Positions 30,544 to 42,449 of a stretch of 64,000 nt of DNA are shown here, piece after piece. Numbering within the stretch: the first letter of the stretch is position 1; each line of letters starts with the position of its first letter. Location: the NCBI GenBank assembly GCA_001599935.1, contig BCIJ01000020.1, positions 170,107 to 234,106 of the forward strand. Direction: 5' to 3'. The position numbers and the translations under genes are program-made. The DNA is from Holtermannia corniformis. Its lineage: Eukaryota; Basidiomycota; Tremellomycetes; Holtermanniales. The notes beneath the pieces were generated by a model that saw only the letters and a list, made by a program, of their open reading frames with translations, was not told the DNA's origin and did no database searches.

Positions 30544-30885
30544 ATACGGTCAATGAGCGAATTGTGCAGCTGATCTGTGACTCGCAACCTATAGGCTTCT
30601 TCCGTAGCGGCAGCGCGTTTGGTTTCAACGTGTCGCGTCGCACTCGAGCTGAAGCTCAGACGGCGCCAAAGCTGTGATCTCGTCTCCGGGTATCGGCCGG
30701 GCCGCAGACGATCTGAACACGATCCATTACTACGACCATGTCATGACCTGTTATGAATCTACTTCTAATGCTGAGCAAGGGGTTGACCGGCCGAATGCCG
30801 AAATGTCCGATGCCTGGAACCCCCTCGGCGCCGGCGCTGATCCCAGTCGACAGTTGTTTGTAGCAGTGGATCAACCGGGCACACG
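30544..30885. other. Intergenic spacer upstream of MIC19
   Basis: 342 bp between two plus-strand genes. Overlapping short ORFs show no domain; presumed terminator and promoter. Confidence 0.5.
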
Positions 30886-31520
30886 ATGGGAGCAGCACAG
30901 TCGAGTCAGGTGCAGACAGAACACGTCGTAGAGGCGCCAGAGATGTCGACGTCCGTTCAGGTCCGTTCGACAGCCCGCGCGAGACTGGCACCACTGACCA
31001 ACCCAGTTCGCGCCATCCCTCATTGACCAGCTCTCGCACCCATCCTCTCCTAAAGCTCCGGCTTCAAACCATGACGAAGCGATCCTGCGTCGGCTGAACG
31101 CCGAGTCTGCTCATATCCGCTCTGAGGAGGAGAAGATTCTGTCGTCCATCTCCGCCGCATTGGAGAAGGAGAACCTGGACAAGGAAAAGCCGGGGCTTAG
31201 CAGCGATGTGCTCGGCAAGGATATCGAAGAGGTTCGCAGCAAGGTCGAGCGCCTGGTCAAGCAGCGTGAGGAGCGCGAGGGCAAGGATGTGAGGGATGCC
31301 AAGAAGGAGATTGTGCAGTGCTATCTGTCAGTGCGCGCGGACAGCTTGCAACTCGTCGGACTGATAGTCTGTAGTCAAAATGCCGACCGACCACTCGACT
31401 GCTGGAGACAGGTCGAGACGTTCAAGGCGGCCGTCTCAAAATTGGAGCAGGTTCGTGTGCTCACGCCTGGCCTACAACTGCTGACTTGGGCATCAGAGCT
31501 TCGTAGCGTCCTTGCATTAG
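30886..31520 (+). CDS. MIC19: MICOS complex subunit MIC19
   Basis: Four exons (30886-30960, 31007-31326, 31375-31450, 31497-31520) give 164 residues. The N-terminus MGAAQSSQVQ has the N-myristoylation-type Gly2 of MIC19, and TSVQFAPSLIDQLSH matches the family's conserved start. A central charged helix (LEKENLDKEKPG to VKQREEREGKDV) is followed by the CHCH-like end: VQCYLQNADRPLDCWRQVE, FKAAVSKLE. MIC19 links MICOS at cristae junctions of the inner membrane to SAM in the outer membrane. Only the two C-terminal Cys (CYL, DCW) are seen, as in several fungal proteins. Confidence 0.82.
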
Positions 31521-31757
31521 ATGAACATGCAACGCATAACCATAGCACTCTATGACGCCTGCTGCGTCAACCTCGCTACGAGTTTGTCAAGCTCCATTCA
31601 GATGGAGCAGCAAAGGATTGTTGGGAACCGAAACAACCTCGAAACACTGACTCCTTTCAAGCTTGTCACTCGGTAGCACTGGTTTGCGCACTGAGCATGA
31701 GCAAACACTGCGCCGCGACAACGAGGATCATTGACTGATCTGACAAGCTACTCTAAC

Positions 31758-33098
31758 ATGCAGAGGCGGATGTTAGGCCCCGGCGGCACGATTCTATACG
31801 ACATGGATCCGCCGCACCGCGAGTGGTCAAACAATCAAGCGACCTACGTGCGTACTCAAATGCCATGATAGCGCCAGCTGAGGGTGTGATAGCTCTTCTT
31901 CCCCGTCTTCATAGCGTTTGTGCTCTCCTTGATCGGAACATTGTCGGCCCCGATCATTCCTGGCCTTGGGACCGTCAAGCTCATCGTCGAGACCAATGGT
32001 ACCGAGTCGAGTCTGATGCTCAGTACATGGGGATGGTGCGCCAGAGCCGTAACCAATGGGACGTTTCCGTGAGTATGCAAGTGCATTCCTTTTGGCCCTA
32101 CTGATTGCACCAGCGTGACCGAGGTGTGCTCTGAGAAGCGCGCGTTCGGTAAAGGGATGGAAACAATACTCTCAACCTTGCCGCCGAATCTACGAGTCTT
32201 GTGCGTTGATACTGACTGACCTCAACATGCCAGCTTCTGACGTGCGATCAGCTCGCAACTTTCAGCTGCCAACCCCGTGTCCTACATTGACGCACAAGGC
32301 GCAATACACATTGCGGGTTCGTGCATTGGGACAGAGCCGGGCAGTGGGCTGATACTTTTCACAGGTGTCATCTTGTCGTGGCTTGCCGTCATCTGGACCC
32401 TGGCCGCATCAGGCGAGTGGGAGGCACAGCGCAAGGATGGTTGGAAGTGGACCCGCTGGGCTTTCGGCAGTAACATTGCGGCAGGCATCTTGATCATTGT
32501 CGAGGTGCGTCTGCGCTTTCCCCAAGAGCCCGACTGATAATCGAGCAGTGGGCTCTTGATCTGGCCTCATTCACCAAGTACCAAAAGGTCGTCAAAGACC
32601 TCGGTTTACAAGCTGTTGTCACTGTACAGCCTGGGTGAGCTCCATGGCATGATCGACCATCTGCGCTGACTCTCGTGAAGCGGCACGATCTTCATGACAA
32701 TGGTGGCCTTCATCCTGACTTTGGCAGCCTTCCTTGCCCGTGCACTGTGGTCAAGACGCAAGCCCAGACCGCTATGGTCGTTGAAGGAGTACGTGGCAGT
32801 TGCTGAACGGTGACTGCCTGGCTAATGGCCTATAGCGGGGCGCCGAAGAATGCAGTCGGCGCAACGTACCGCCGTTCTCTTGAAGGCAAGTATAGGGTCA
32901 GTGACCCCGGAGCGGCTGCAACGATCTTTGCGGCTTCAAGCGCCGAAAGCACCCCGCCGAGAGAACTCGATCAACCGCCGACTTGGTGAGCTGCATCCTT
33001 GTTTAGCTACAATACTGACGCGCCTCAGGGAGTCGCTAGACATCCACACCAAAGATTCGCTCGCTAGAGGCGAGAAGCCCGAGCACGGCATCGTGTGA
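31758..33098 (+). CDS. SUR7/PalI-like four-span membrane protein
   Basis: About seven exons. Membrane segments: LFFPVFIAFVLSLIG (with GTLSAPIIPG), LILFTGVILSWLAVIW, WAFGSNIAAGILIIVEW and FMTMVAFILTLAAFLARAL. The first extracellular loop has STWGWCARAVTNGT and later SVTEVC, resembling the G-x-W-x-x-C loop of SUR7/PalI/claudin-like fungal proteins of plasma-membrane eisosomes and cortical patches. The cytoplasmic tail is hydrophilic and ends PEHGIV. The 5' end is uncertain: ATG 31758 sits in an AACATGCAG context that could instead be a splice acceptor, and a second in-frame ATG gives MDPPHREWSNNQATY. Confidence 0.62.
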
Positions 33099-33197
33099 TT
33101 CCCGTCATGAATGCTATGAATTGCTGCGCAGTACGACTGTCCACTCGTGCACTCCCTAGTCCGTCTTGTTCCTCCATAGGCGAATACATGCACCAGC

Positions 33198-36100
33198 TCA
33201 TGCTGCCTCGCTGAAAACGTGCGGGGCGTTTTCGATCATCCACTCCACCGATTGGCTCTTCCCGCCCTGTTTGATCATGTCAGTTCGAAGCGCCGACCCG
33301 GCGCAAAAGTGACATACAAGGTCCCCAAACTCGCGACTAGGTTCCGCCGAGCGCATGAGGGTGGCTAGTGGGGTGATCAACTGTGTTCATCTGAAACCAT
33401 TGGGATCCTCAGACTCACGTCCAAAAACAATACCGAGGTTTTGCGCCGACATCAGGTTGATCGAGGCTTTAGCTTTGACACTACCGAATCATCAGCTGTG
33501 GCTTGACTTACTGCGAGTACTTTAACGTACCGGTTGAGATGTAGCACGAGCACTCGTAGCGTATTGTAGTGTTCGGTAGGTAGCTGCTTGATCAACGCAC
33601 ACAGCGCACTGTGTCTGTTATCGGTGTCTTTGATAGCTAGGCATTACGTGAGCCAACCGCGCAAGCTGAAGTCAGCAATACGTACCAACAGCAGCCAAAA
33701 ACGACTCATGAAGCTCATGCGTAAGAAGAGGATTTGGCAACGATCTGAAATAAGTCTTGAGGACCGACGTAACGGAGCTGATGTCGTTGAACGTGTCAAG
33801 GTCTTCCAAGTCGAAAGCATCATAGTCGCCTCGCTCGAACAGCTGTTGGATGAGCTTGATTTGCCCGGCGCCTCCACTTTTGCGGTAGATGCCTTCGTGC
33901 TCCATACCTTCCGACAGGCGTTAAAACCGAGCTTGCTTCGATCACAAGTACGCACCGACAGCCTCTACAGCCTTGATGCACTTGGTAACAACGCCTGGAA
34001 CAGAACGCTTGTCGCTGTGCACCTGCTCTACGAGGTCTCGTCCAAACATTGACGGCACTGAGAGCTGTCAGCCAGGCAGCCCAAGCAGCAGTTCACTGTG
34101 CCATACCTGGAGGTCCTTCTGGAATCGTCTCCGCGGCGCGCGAACTTGAGGCGGGCGTACACTTGTTCTGTAGCTTGTCCGAGCATTTCGAGTGGCAGAC
34201 GATTCCGCAGACTGTGTGTGTTAGCGCGTATTTCTTGACAATGCTTTGTTCTCTTACCAGCGCAGCGCAGCTCTTGTAAACCCCACATCTTGTCGTTACA
34301 GTGTTCGCATCGAGTGAAGCGCATCGTACTGTGCTGTTGAAAGATGTGCTCGCGAGCCCCGCTATCCGTCGAAGGTCGCGTTTTGCTGCGATCAGCAGGT
34401 ACACCCAGTGGCTTGGAGATTGACGCAGACGAGGACGTGGTCTCGGGACCCTTCGATGACTTGTACCACTTGAACTTTCGTACGGGAGCGGCCTCCATCA
34501 TAGCCTCTGGTTTCGTAACCTTGATCACCCGCGCAGTCTCCTCCGGCGCCTCATGCAACGTGGCTGATGTTGCCAGAGAAGACAGCGACGGCGAGCCACT
34601 CGGATGCGTCCGCACCTTGCTGAAGATCGTAGCTGGTCGTGAACGTGCCAACGACTCCTGCAGCATCTCGGCTTGGCGGGTCAATTGAGCATTCAGCTCG
34701 GCTAGCTCATCATTCTTGGCGGCAAGGGCGCTCGACTCCTCCAGGAAGACGTCGCGGTTGTCCCGCAAGTCGCTGACTTCGCGTACGAGCGCTTCTCGCT
34801 GAGCCGTAAGTGGCTCGAGCTCCTCCTTATACTGCTCCTTGATCGTGTCAAGCCGAGTCGACAGGGAGCGGTCCAAGGGCGACTTGCTCGTTGAATCGCT
34901 GAAAGTGGGTCAATGCGGTACCGTACGATGCAGAAGTACATACCCTTTCCTGCTAGCCTCCAGCTCTTGCACCTCGGCCAAGGAGATGTCACGTTGAGCA
35001 CGCAATTTGGAGATGTCCTTTTCCAGTCCACTCAGGTTCTGAGCGAGATCGTGTGATCTTCGGCGCATCGACTCTTGTCGTCGTTCATCACCTGATATGA
35101 CTGACAGACGCGCCGTTTGACCGTGCAGCTGCGCCCTGAGCCTCGTCACCTCGGCTTCTGCATCTCTGCGCAAGGTAACTTCTTTGTCGTACTCCTCGCC
35201 AGCCACTGTCAGGCCCTCGCTGTACTGCTGGCTGGACCGTCGAGCGCCAGTGTACTTCGCTTTGAGCGTATGCACTAGATTCGAGAGATCGTCGAGTTCT
35301 TTCACGACATTGTCAAGAAGGGTAATGTCGACCTCGACAGAAATACCGCCGCTACCTCGCGCACTTGCCAGCAGAGCTGCAAGCAGCGGCTGAGTGCTTT
35401 CGCCTCCTGATCGAGAATCGATTGAAGTCGTTGATTCGGCTGAGACCTGACGTCTGCGAAGAAATGGAGGGGACCGTTCCGGCCCAGAGGCCTCGGATAG
35501 GCGGCCCCGTGAATCGACTCGCGGCGGCAGCATTGACTGATCCCCATTGATGGCGGAGGAGATGGTGCTCATCTGAGGGCTGCGATGCAGAGAAGGAGAG
35601 GTGGCCATCGCTTGGTCGCCTTGGCCATTCGCATCGCCGCGAATGGTACTGCCGGTCGTCGGCGTCTTGCTCTTCTCTCCGTCTTTGCGAGGTGTCACTT
35701 CAATGTCGTTCAACAAAAGAGCAAAGTCTGGATCGGACAGAGAGAACGACATGGGTGGCAAGGCTGGTGCATCAATGCGCGGAGCGTTGGCGGGCTCTTC
35801 CATGGCAGCGACGGGAGTCGTCTCTCTTGCCAAATCGCTGTCAGAGGCAGGCAATGGCCGTTCGGCAGCGGTCTTCAACGCCGGCGAATCGAGCGATAGA
35901 GGTGTATCTCGGTTGGCGTTGACGCTCCGACCTGACGAGCTGCTTTGATTGCGCGGACCCATGGGGGGACGCCGGCTTCCTTGTTCGAAGCCCATCGATT
36001 CCTCGTTCCGGCTGGGACTTTTGGCAAGGTTAGCCATCTGATCCGGCAAAGAACTAGTCCGCGGTTGTAGCGGTAGCGTGCCGAGTTCCTTGACTGGTGC

Positions 36101-37708
36101 CTTTGGCGTTGCTGGTTGAGTGGACACCGTTGGCAGCGAGGTCTGCTCGGTCGAGGAGCTGAAGAGGTTGGGAGGGGTCGGTGAAGTAGGTGTCCGAGGT
36201 TCAGTGCTTTGTTGTACGAGCGGCGCAGACTCTGTAAACGAAGCACGCAGTGGTGAAGGAGGTAATGGCGCAAGCCGGCCATCGGCTTTGTTGGACTCGG
36301 CTTCAAGATTGAAGGTCATGCCAGGGTTGATAGACCGGCGTCGTTCCGCTTTAGTCATCGGCACGCCTAGACCTACGGGCCCGACGCCAAGTCCAATGCC
36401 CGGCCCTTTGCTTGGATCGGCAGCGGTCGTTGAGTTCCTATCGTTGCTCAGCGATGGAGAGGAGCCGAGAGAAGGGCTTGGGTTATGTTGTATAGCGGGA
36501 CTCGAGCGCGCTGCGGCTACGCGAGCAGACTCGTCAAATGATTTGCGACGCATAGCGGCCAGGTTCCCGCTTGGTGAAGAAGGAAGCGGTAGCGTCTCTT
36601 GCCTGAGCCTAGACATGGCCCCAGAAGCAGACGTGGTGCGCTCTCGGCCTGAATCAGCGACCCTCTCACGGTCATGGCTTTGAGTTCGTGTTCGGGAGGG
36701 TGACCTAGCGGCATCGTTGCTCTCTGCGGAGCCCGCGGTTTGCCTTTGTGCGTCCAGGTCGCGTGGCGATGCTTGCTCGTTGAAGACGCCAGACCCGGAA
36801 GCCACAGGTGTGACCGCCGGAGTCGAAAATTGCGAAATATTGGAGGGGTTGGGTGATGGAGCGATGACCGATGACGGGAAGTGACTGGCCACAGGCTGCA
36901 AGGGAGACGCTACGTCGCTTGAGGAGACGTCTGTTGGGATGTTGGCCAGGGAACTGGCATCTTTGCCATTCTCCCTCTCGCGTTCCCGTTCTCGCTCTCG
37001 TTCTCGCTCACGTTCCTTTTCCTTGCGAGCGGCCCGATTACGCTTGGCCTCGGCATGCCGTCTGCTTTTTGCTACTCTCTCGTTGTGACATGCCTGGTAT
37101 GGCCATCAGCTCGTGTAATGTAATGCGCTGTGCACGACTAACCATGCAGTATATGCCTTGGCTAGTCTTGGCAAAGACAAGTTCCTCTATCCGCCGCGAG
37201 CACGAACGACAGGTAAAGCAATGGGCATGGTATGACTCGTCGCCAGTCATGATAGCTTCCTCTGTGATGGCTTGTTTGCACACAAAGCACTGTGATCGTG
37301 AGCCCGGCCCAGCAACAAGGAACCCTCTGACGCACTTGGTATGAGCAGTTGCCGCATACAGGGCTGCCATCAGATAGTAGCAGTAAGTTGGTATCGGCCG
37401 TGACGCGGTCATTGCACTTTGCACATCGAAAGCAGTTCGTATGCCAGAGTGAAGAACTATAGGATCGGTCAGCTTTGATGAGCAGGTCTTGACGAGCAGC
37501 CTCACCCAAAAGCAACCACAACGCCTCCGCTCTCCTGATCGATCGCCTTCTTGCACCCTCCGCATGTCGGATCTAGGTCGGCAACGTTGGGCAGACTGTC
37601 GAGTTGCTGGCCATCTACCGCACCCACTGGTACTTGTTCCTGTGGGTTCGAGGACGGGTTTGGGGACTGTGCATCGTCCATTTGCCCAACGATCACGTCG
37701 GCCACCAT
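33198..37708 (-). CDS. LIM-LIM-C1-RhoGAP protein (Rga type)
   Basis: Roughly 1,300 residues in about eleven exons. Domain order: LIM 1 (CGGCKKAID, then WHTNCFRCAKC and CGNC), LIM 2 (CFVCKQAI, YHAHCFTCRSC), a strongly charged RE repeat from ERERERER, a long Ser/Pro-rich disordered stretch in the single 663-codon exon (36901-34910), coiled coils (LDNVVKELDDLSNLVHTLKA; LEPLTAQREALVREVSDLRD), a C1-type zinc finger (HSTMRFTRCEHCNDKMWG, VCHSKCSDKLQNKC), and a RhoGAP domain with the arginine finger in HEGIYRKSGG, then YFRSLPNPLLTHE and NLGIVFGRTL. It should stimulate GTP hydrolysis by a Rho/Cdc42 GTPase in polarity and wall control. It resembles Rga1 types with an added C1 domain. Ends with HVFSEAA. 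Confidence 0.87.
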
Positions 37709-38563
37709 GTTGATAGGTCCGGGGCACTAGGAACTAAAGCAGAGGGTGTAGCTGAAGGTAGGCAACTGCACACAGTGAGCTCAATCAACTGCGTATGCTG
37801 CCCACATACCTAGGCCGCAGCAGCTCATACGTTCGGTAGGCAAATGCGGTCAAGTGCCAGGGCGGCCTCGACTTGCAATCCTTTGCTTTGACTGCGATGC
37901 CAGCCCCAGTATTCCCAGTAACCTCCGAAACGCCAGCCAACCCCTGATGCCGTCCTCGTGTTAGGTGTTGCCCACTCGAAAGATGTTGCCGCCCTCGACA
38001 GCCTTTGTACGATCGAGCACGCGTTGCTACGTCCCGTCTTGGTGGCGAAGGACTCTCGAGTGGCCCGAAGGAGGGCCAAGGTGCGATGCGCACGGACGCG
38101 CTCTGGCACGCGTCTCAGAATGCCGTTTTGCGCAGCCCCCGTTTTTGGTGTTTGCAAGTTGCAAGGTAGTTAAAGGAAGACTTCTGCACCGGCAGAGCAG
38201 GTGTACAGTCCTCTTGATGTATGCGCTTTGCCAGTTGAAGCGGTGCACGGCCCCAGACGATACTGGCGAGAGCACAAGGAAGACAGGAACCAACTCGGCG
38301 CGTTACGTAAGCACACTTGACTGTGGCGTCTGTCTGTCGTCCGCAAGTGATCTCCAGTTACGGCCACCTTCGGGCGGAAATGGCTCACTTGGTTTCCGGA
38401 GTGAGGATGTTTACAGCGAGCGGAGTCTGTGTCTGCCAGGTTGCAGTCAGACCAATCCGCGTTGGCCGTATTGCCGACCTCACCCGCGGCCCGCGGGTGA
38501 CGTCGCAGTGATTAAAATTATTTACATTGGTCAAGGTCTCAGGCTTCAGCTGTTACTTCGGTT
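37709..38563. other. Intergenic DNA between RhoGAP and OMA1
   Basis: About 855 bp upstream of the RhoGAP start. Overlapping ORFs (minus 37825-38157, 110 codons; minus 37785-38093; plus 37965-38579) have no recognisable domain and no convincing splice structure, so I call no gene. Confidence 0.45.
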
Positions 38564-40308
38564 TCAACAGTCGAAGTAGCAGGTGAGGTCTGTTGCGGCA
38601 AGTGACGGGAGCTGCGTTCGCTGAAAGCCTTCATAGCCATAGGCAGTTGCTTCCGGATCGCCTGAAATCCTCATCAGCCCAGTGTTCGGCGGACCAGAAA
38701 TGCTGACCTGCTGTCGGACTTCACTTGGTGGATGAGTGCGAAGCAACGCGAATCGATTTTCTACCGTCACTGCTTGACCAGCATTGGCAGCATCCGTTTC
38801 GACGGCACTCATAAGATCCCACAGGTCATGAGCGGAGCGTGGGTCATACCCTGCCAAAGCCATGAACTGCCTCGTCAGCTTCGATTTCGATGACTCGGCC
38901 ATGCCATCACGTACGTCGAGCCCAACAGAATCGGCCTCCATCTCGAGCTTGCGAGAATATGCGCGCTCGGCAACGACATCATTGACCCAATTGATGAACA
39001 GGGCTGCAGAGTCGGTCACACTGTATATCAACGTGAGTTGAAAACGGTAACCTGAGACAGGAGAGAGCTTACAAAGGGAAGGAGATTGTCAAGGCGAACG
39101 AGATGCCGCGTATGACGTCGAAAGCCACAGCAGCGACGTTCAAGAACTGCACGCGTCAGCAGACCGACTTGCACCGCGCTCAGGCTACGCACACCCAGCT
39201 GTCAAAAGACCGTCAGCAGTGCGCAAGAGTTTGGCAACACGGAGACTCACATTTTCCACAGCGTGCCTCTGCGTTACATGTGCGATCTCATGCGCCAGGA
39301 CTGCCGCCAACATCCCGTCGTCATCCACCAGGTCGAGTAGCCCAGTGTAGACAAAGACGTCCTTGGAAGGTAGCGCAAACGCATTGATTTTCGGCTGCGA
39401 GACTTTAGCGGCTCGATACAGAAGGCGAGCAGAACAACGAACCAGGTCGATCAGGTATAGATTCCAATCTCCACTCTCTAGCGTCTTGAGCGGATTCGAG
39501 CTCGGGGGGCGGAAGGGCATGAAACTGCTGGTCGCCGTCGCACTCGGCTTGTAACCTTCCCTTCGACCCAGAGCTCGCTCATGCATGACTTGGCTCAAGT
39601 CTTCCCGTGGAACTTTCGGCGGCCACGTCGCGCCGCACACTACATGCTCCTCTTGCTCCTCCAGGGCAGTGACGAGACGAGCGGCGATAGCTTGCACGCG
39701 TCCTACGCGCGGGTCTGAGGATGGTAGCAGTAATGGACCATCACTGTCGAGCACTTCGTCCCGTCTGAGTAAGCTGTCAGCTCGAAGAGATCACCGGGCG
39801 GCTTCACTGACTTTCTGCGGGCCCATTGCAGTTCTTCATGGTCTGACATGAGGAGCAGTCGCCATCTGTCTGTGCGTGGACTCTGATCTAAACCGAGAGC
39901 AAACACAAGGCATATCGCAAAAAGCTGCCCAGCAGCATCAGCGTAGGTAATCAAGTCAATCTGGCGAGGTGTCTCACAGGAATCTGAATGAGTAGCAGCG
40001 TCGTCCGTCGGTATTTATGGTGCCAACTGCAAAAGTCAACAAGAGACGCCAGTGAGATCAAGCACGTACCGGTACTTCCATGCAAAAGGTAACAACAGGA
40101 GTGAGAACCTCGTCACATTGAGAAGTGAGCTCTTGAGTGCAGGCAACGCTATGAAGAAAATGTCGTGTCTGCGCGGAGACGACTGAAAGGCACGCAGCTG
40201 GTCAAGGGGTGATCGTGGGAAGTGGTACCTTTGAACCGATGGGGACCGGCCAACAAGGTGGGTAGTCAGGAGCTGCCTGGATGTGAATGGCGAAGTACGT
40301 CTCAGCAT
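38564..40308 (-). CDS. OMA1: OMA1 mitochondrial inner-membrane metallopeptidase (M48)
   Basis: Several exons; start MLRRTSPFTSRQLLTTHLVG, a basic presequence, followed by a hydrophobic stretch. The M48 domain shows PKINAFALPSKDVFVYTGLL, the zinc site AVLAHEIAHVTQRHAVEN (HExxH), and the third ligand in RKLEMEADSVGLDV. SKLTRQFMALAGYDPRSAH and RTHPPSEVR follow, as in OMA1. It cleaves OPA1/Mgm1-type and other membrane proteins when the inner membrane is stressed. MIC19, also in this window, acts on the same membrane. The C-terminal end (LPSLAATDLTCYFDC) is not conserved. Confidence 0.87.
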
Positions 40309-40555
40309 CCCGCTTCACTGTACTGGACTGTGTTGCTGGTCGACACTGTCGCGACCTGGCCGCCCAGCAAAGTCACTTTCGGAGCCCCGCACTCTGAGTG
40401 ACGCACGGGCGTCGACAACTCGCCCCTCGCCCAAATTGCGCCTGCTCGTACTCGTGATCATCAGCTGGGAGAGGGCCATGCGCACGTAGTGATAAGGACT
40501 TAAAGAGAGATGGCGATGACTGACACTACACATGTAGGCTTTATCCGCAAAAAAA

Positions 40556-41038
40556 GTGTGCCTGTCTGCTGGGTTTGCGCTGGGCTCACCGTTGGTCAGA
40601 ACACCAGCGAGCAGAACACGGTCCTGCAGCTTGGTCCGATTGAATTGCTATCTACGTGAATCACGTCCACCGGGACAACATCACGGCCGCGTACGATTCC
40701 AACGTCAGCTCAGCCTATGTCGCCAGGGTAGGATTCGCTCGCTGGTTGAAGACGGCGGACTGTTGACGCCGACTTGGTGCACTGACAGCAGCCTCGTCTC
40801 CAGCCTCACACAACCACAAACGCGCCTGGGGGACAGCATCACCGGGGCCGCATCAGTGATCTACACGGCAGTCTGGATTACGGTGTTCTCCGCTGTCGGT
40901 ACTTCATTCACGATTGGCCATCTCAGCACGCTCAGTGAAGAAAGGACAGAGGGCATTCAGCTGTGGAGCTACGTCTTCCTGGCTCAGGTGAATTTCCTTC
41001 GCAAACGGACAGTGATGGTGGATGCAATGCTGCTTTGA
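40556..41038 (+). CDS. Unresolved membrane protein exons
   Basis: Coding-like pieces but no complete model. A frame with VEDGGLLTPTWCTDSSLVSS runs into one membrane segment (VIYTAVWITVFSAVGTSF) and a cytoplasmic-like LSEERTEGIQLWS. In a different frame just upstream lies ITAAYDSNVSSAYVARVGFA, so at least one intron must join them. An extracellular Cys loop followed by a membrane span is reminiscent of Fig1-like or SUR7-like fungal proteins, but this is only suggestive. The 5' exons would lie in 40330-40560, divergent from OMA1. Confidence 0.28.
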   Translation: MCLSAGFALGSPLVRTPASRTRSCSLVRLNCYLRESRPPGQHHGRVRFQRQLSLCRQGRIRSLVEDGGLLTPTWCTDSSLVSSLTQPQTRLGDSITGAASVIYTAVWITVFSAVGTSFTIGHLSTLSEERTEGIQLWSYVFLAQVNFLRKRTVMVDAMLL

Positions 41039-41063
41039 TACATCTGCTTGTTCCTTGTTCGTA

Positions 41064-42314
41064 CTATAACTTCGGCTTGATGATTGATTTGACCGATTCG
41101 GGATCGAGAACGCTCTGCGGATAGGGTAATGGTGTCGTCGAAAGGTGATGCTCGCCACCATCTACGGCCTATCGCCGCCAGTCAGTAACGCCTGCGCGCT
41201 GCACCAGGCACGTACTAGGACAACACCTGTGATCCAGCTTGCGGCTGGCGAGAAGAGAAATACAGCTGCATTCGCGATATCCTCTTCACCGTACTGTCAG
41301 TCAAGCACGTTCTTGGCATGGGGAACTCACCTTTGTCACCCATGCGGCCCAGGGGAATCATCGCGGCCGCATCGTGTCCCTTTGGCGTCAATCTATCCAT
41401 GCCGGCTGTTCCGCCGATGGGTCTACCAGGTGCATCAGCATTACTGCAATAGGCTGTACGATCCATACCCTGGTGCAATGACATTAGACCGCACACCCCT
41501 CGGACCCTCCTCTACTGCCAACGCTTGGCTGAGCGCGTCTACGCCAGCCTTTGCTGCCGATACATGAGCCTGGAACGGCATTCCTCGGTAGTGCAGCATA
41601 GCCGATATATGCAGATAGGATCCCTTGGAAGCTCGAACATGGTCGATGGTAGCTTTGATGGTATTGTACGTGCCAAGCTACTCTTGCGGTCAGTCACTAG
41701 TGTCGAGGCAGCCAGCCAAGCGCACCAAGTCGATATCTACAACAGTCTTGAACCCTCGTTCGGACAGACCAGATATAGGCGCAAGGCTGCGTCTGTCAGT
41801 GGAACTTCCGGTGGCTCGTTGCAGCACAGACAAGTTACCAGCAGCCCCTGATCGTAAGATTAGTTTTCGACTGTAATTCGAGTCCTCGGTGACACCCACC
41901 ACACACCACATAGTCAATCTTGCCATACTTTTTGATCGCCTGCGTTACGGCCTCCTTCAGTTCCAGAGGCTGCCTTACGTCGGCTGCCGCCGGGAGACAC
42001 TCTCGACCAGTTGCCTCGGTCAGTCTCTTGGCCGATGAGACGAGGCCGTCAGCGCTAGCGACGCAGTCAGTCTACTGATCAGGTGATCGCAGAATAGCTC
42101 ACTCCCTGCCGATGATGATGCTGTCTGCACCATGTCTCATCATGGCGTTGACGATGGTGTACCCAATACCGCTTCGGCCTGGTACTCGTCAATACACGAA
42201 ACGACCGTCTAGCCACCGACCTCCAGTACACAGCACCGTCTTGCCCTTGAAGAGCTCCCGATTGAATGTGCTCAGTGAATCCATGACGGGTGCGATCACT
42301 CGAGCAGCGGCCAT
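41064..42314 (-). CDS. SPS19: Peroxisomal 2,4-dienoyl-CoA reductase (SPS19 type)
   Basis: Short-chain dehydrogenase in seven or more exons, about 300 residues. The NADPH fold starts [18 protein letters not shown], then [78 protein letters not shown] and the C-terminal [16 protein letters not shown]. The GAAGNFL-P-x-x-x-LS pattern and the PIxGT-G-x-x-RL stretch are typical of DECR2/SPS19. It removes even-position double bonds during beta-oxidation of unsaturated fatty acids. The extreme C-terminus is PKL, a non-standard variant of the SKL peroxisome signal. One intron (donor GTCTGT) removes a stretch that would otherwise read through in frame. Confidence 0.85.
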
Positions 42315-42449
42315 CACTACGCAACTAACATGTAGGGTCACGTCCCGGCTGAGCAACACCCGGCAACGGGAGCAAATCCGGTTGTGGCTGACCGGCCACA
42401 TGCAACCAAACGATGTACATGGCAAAGCTCTATGCGCCAAGCGCCTATA

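Noticed and set aside
37785..38157. Small gene between RhoGAP and OMA1
   Set aside because: Two overlapping frames compete and neither shows a domain or plausible splice structure.
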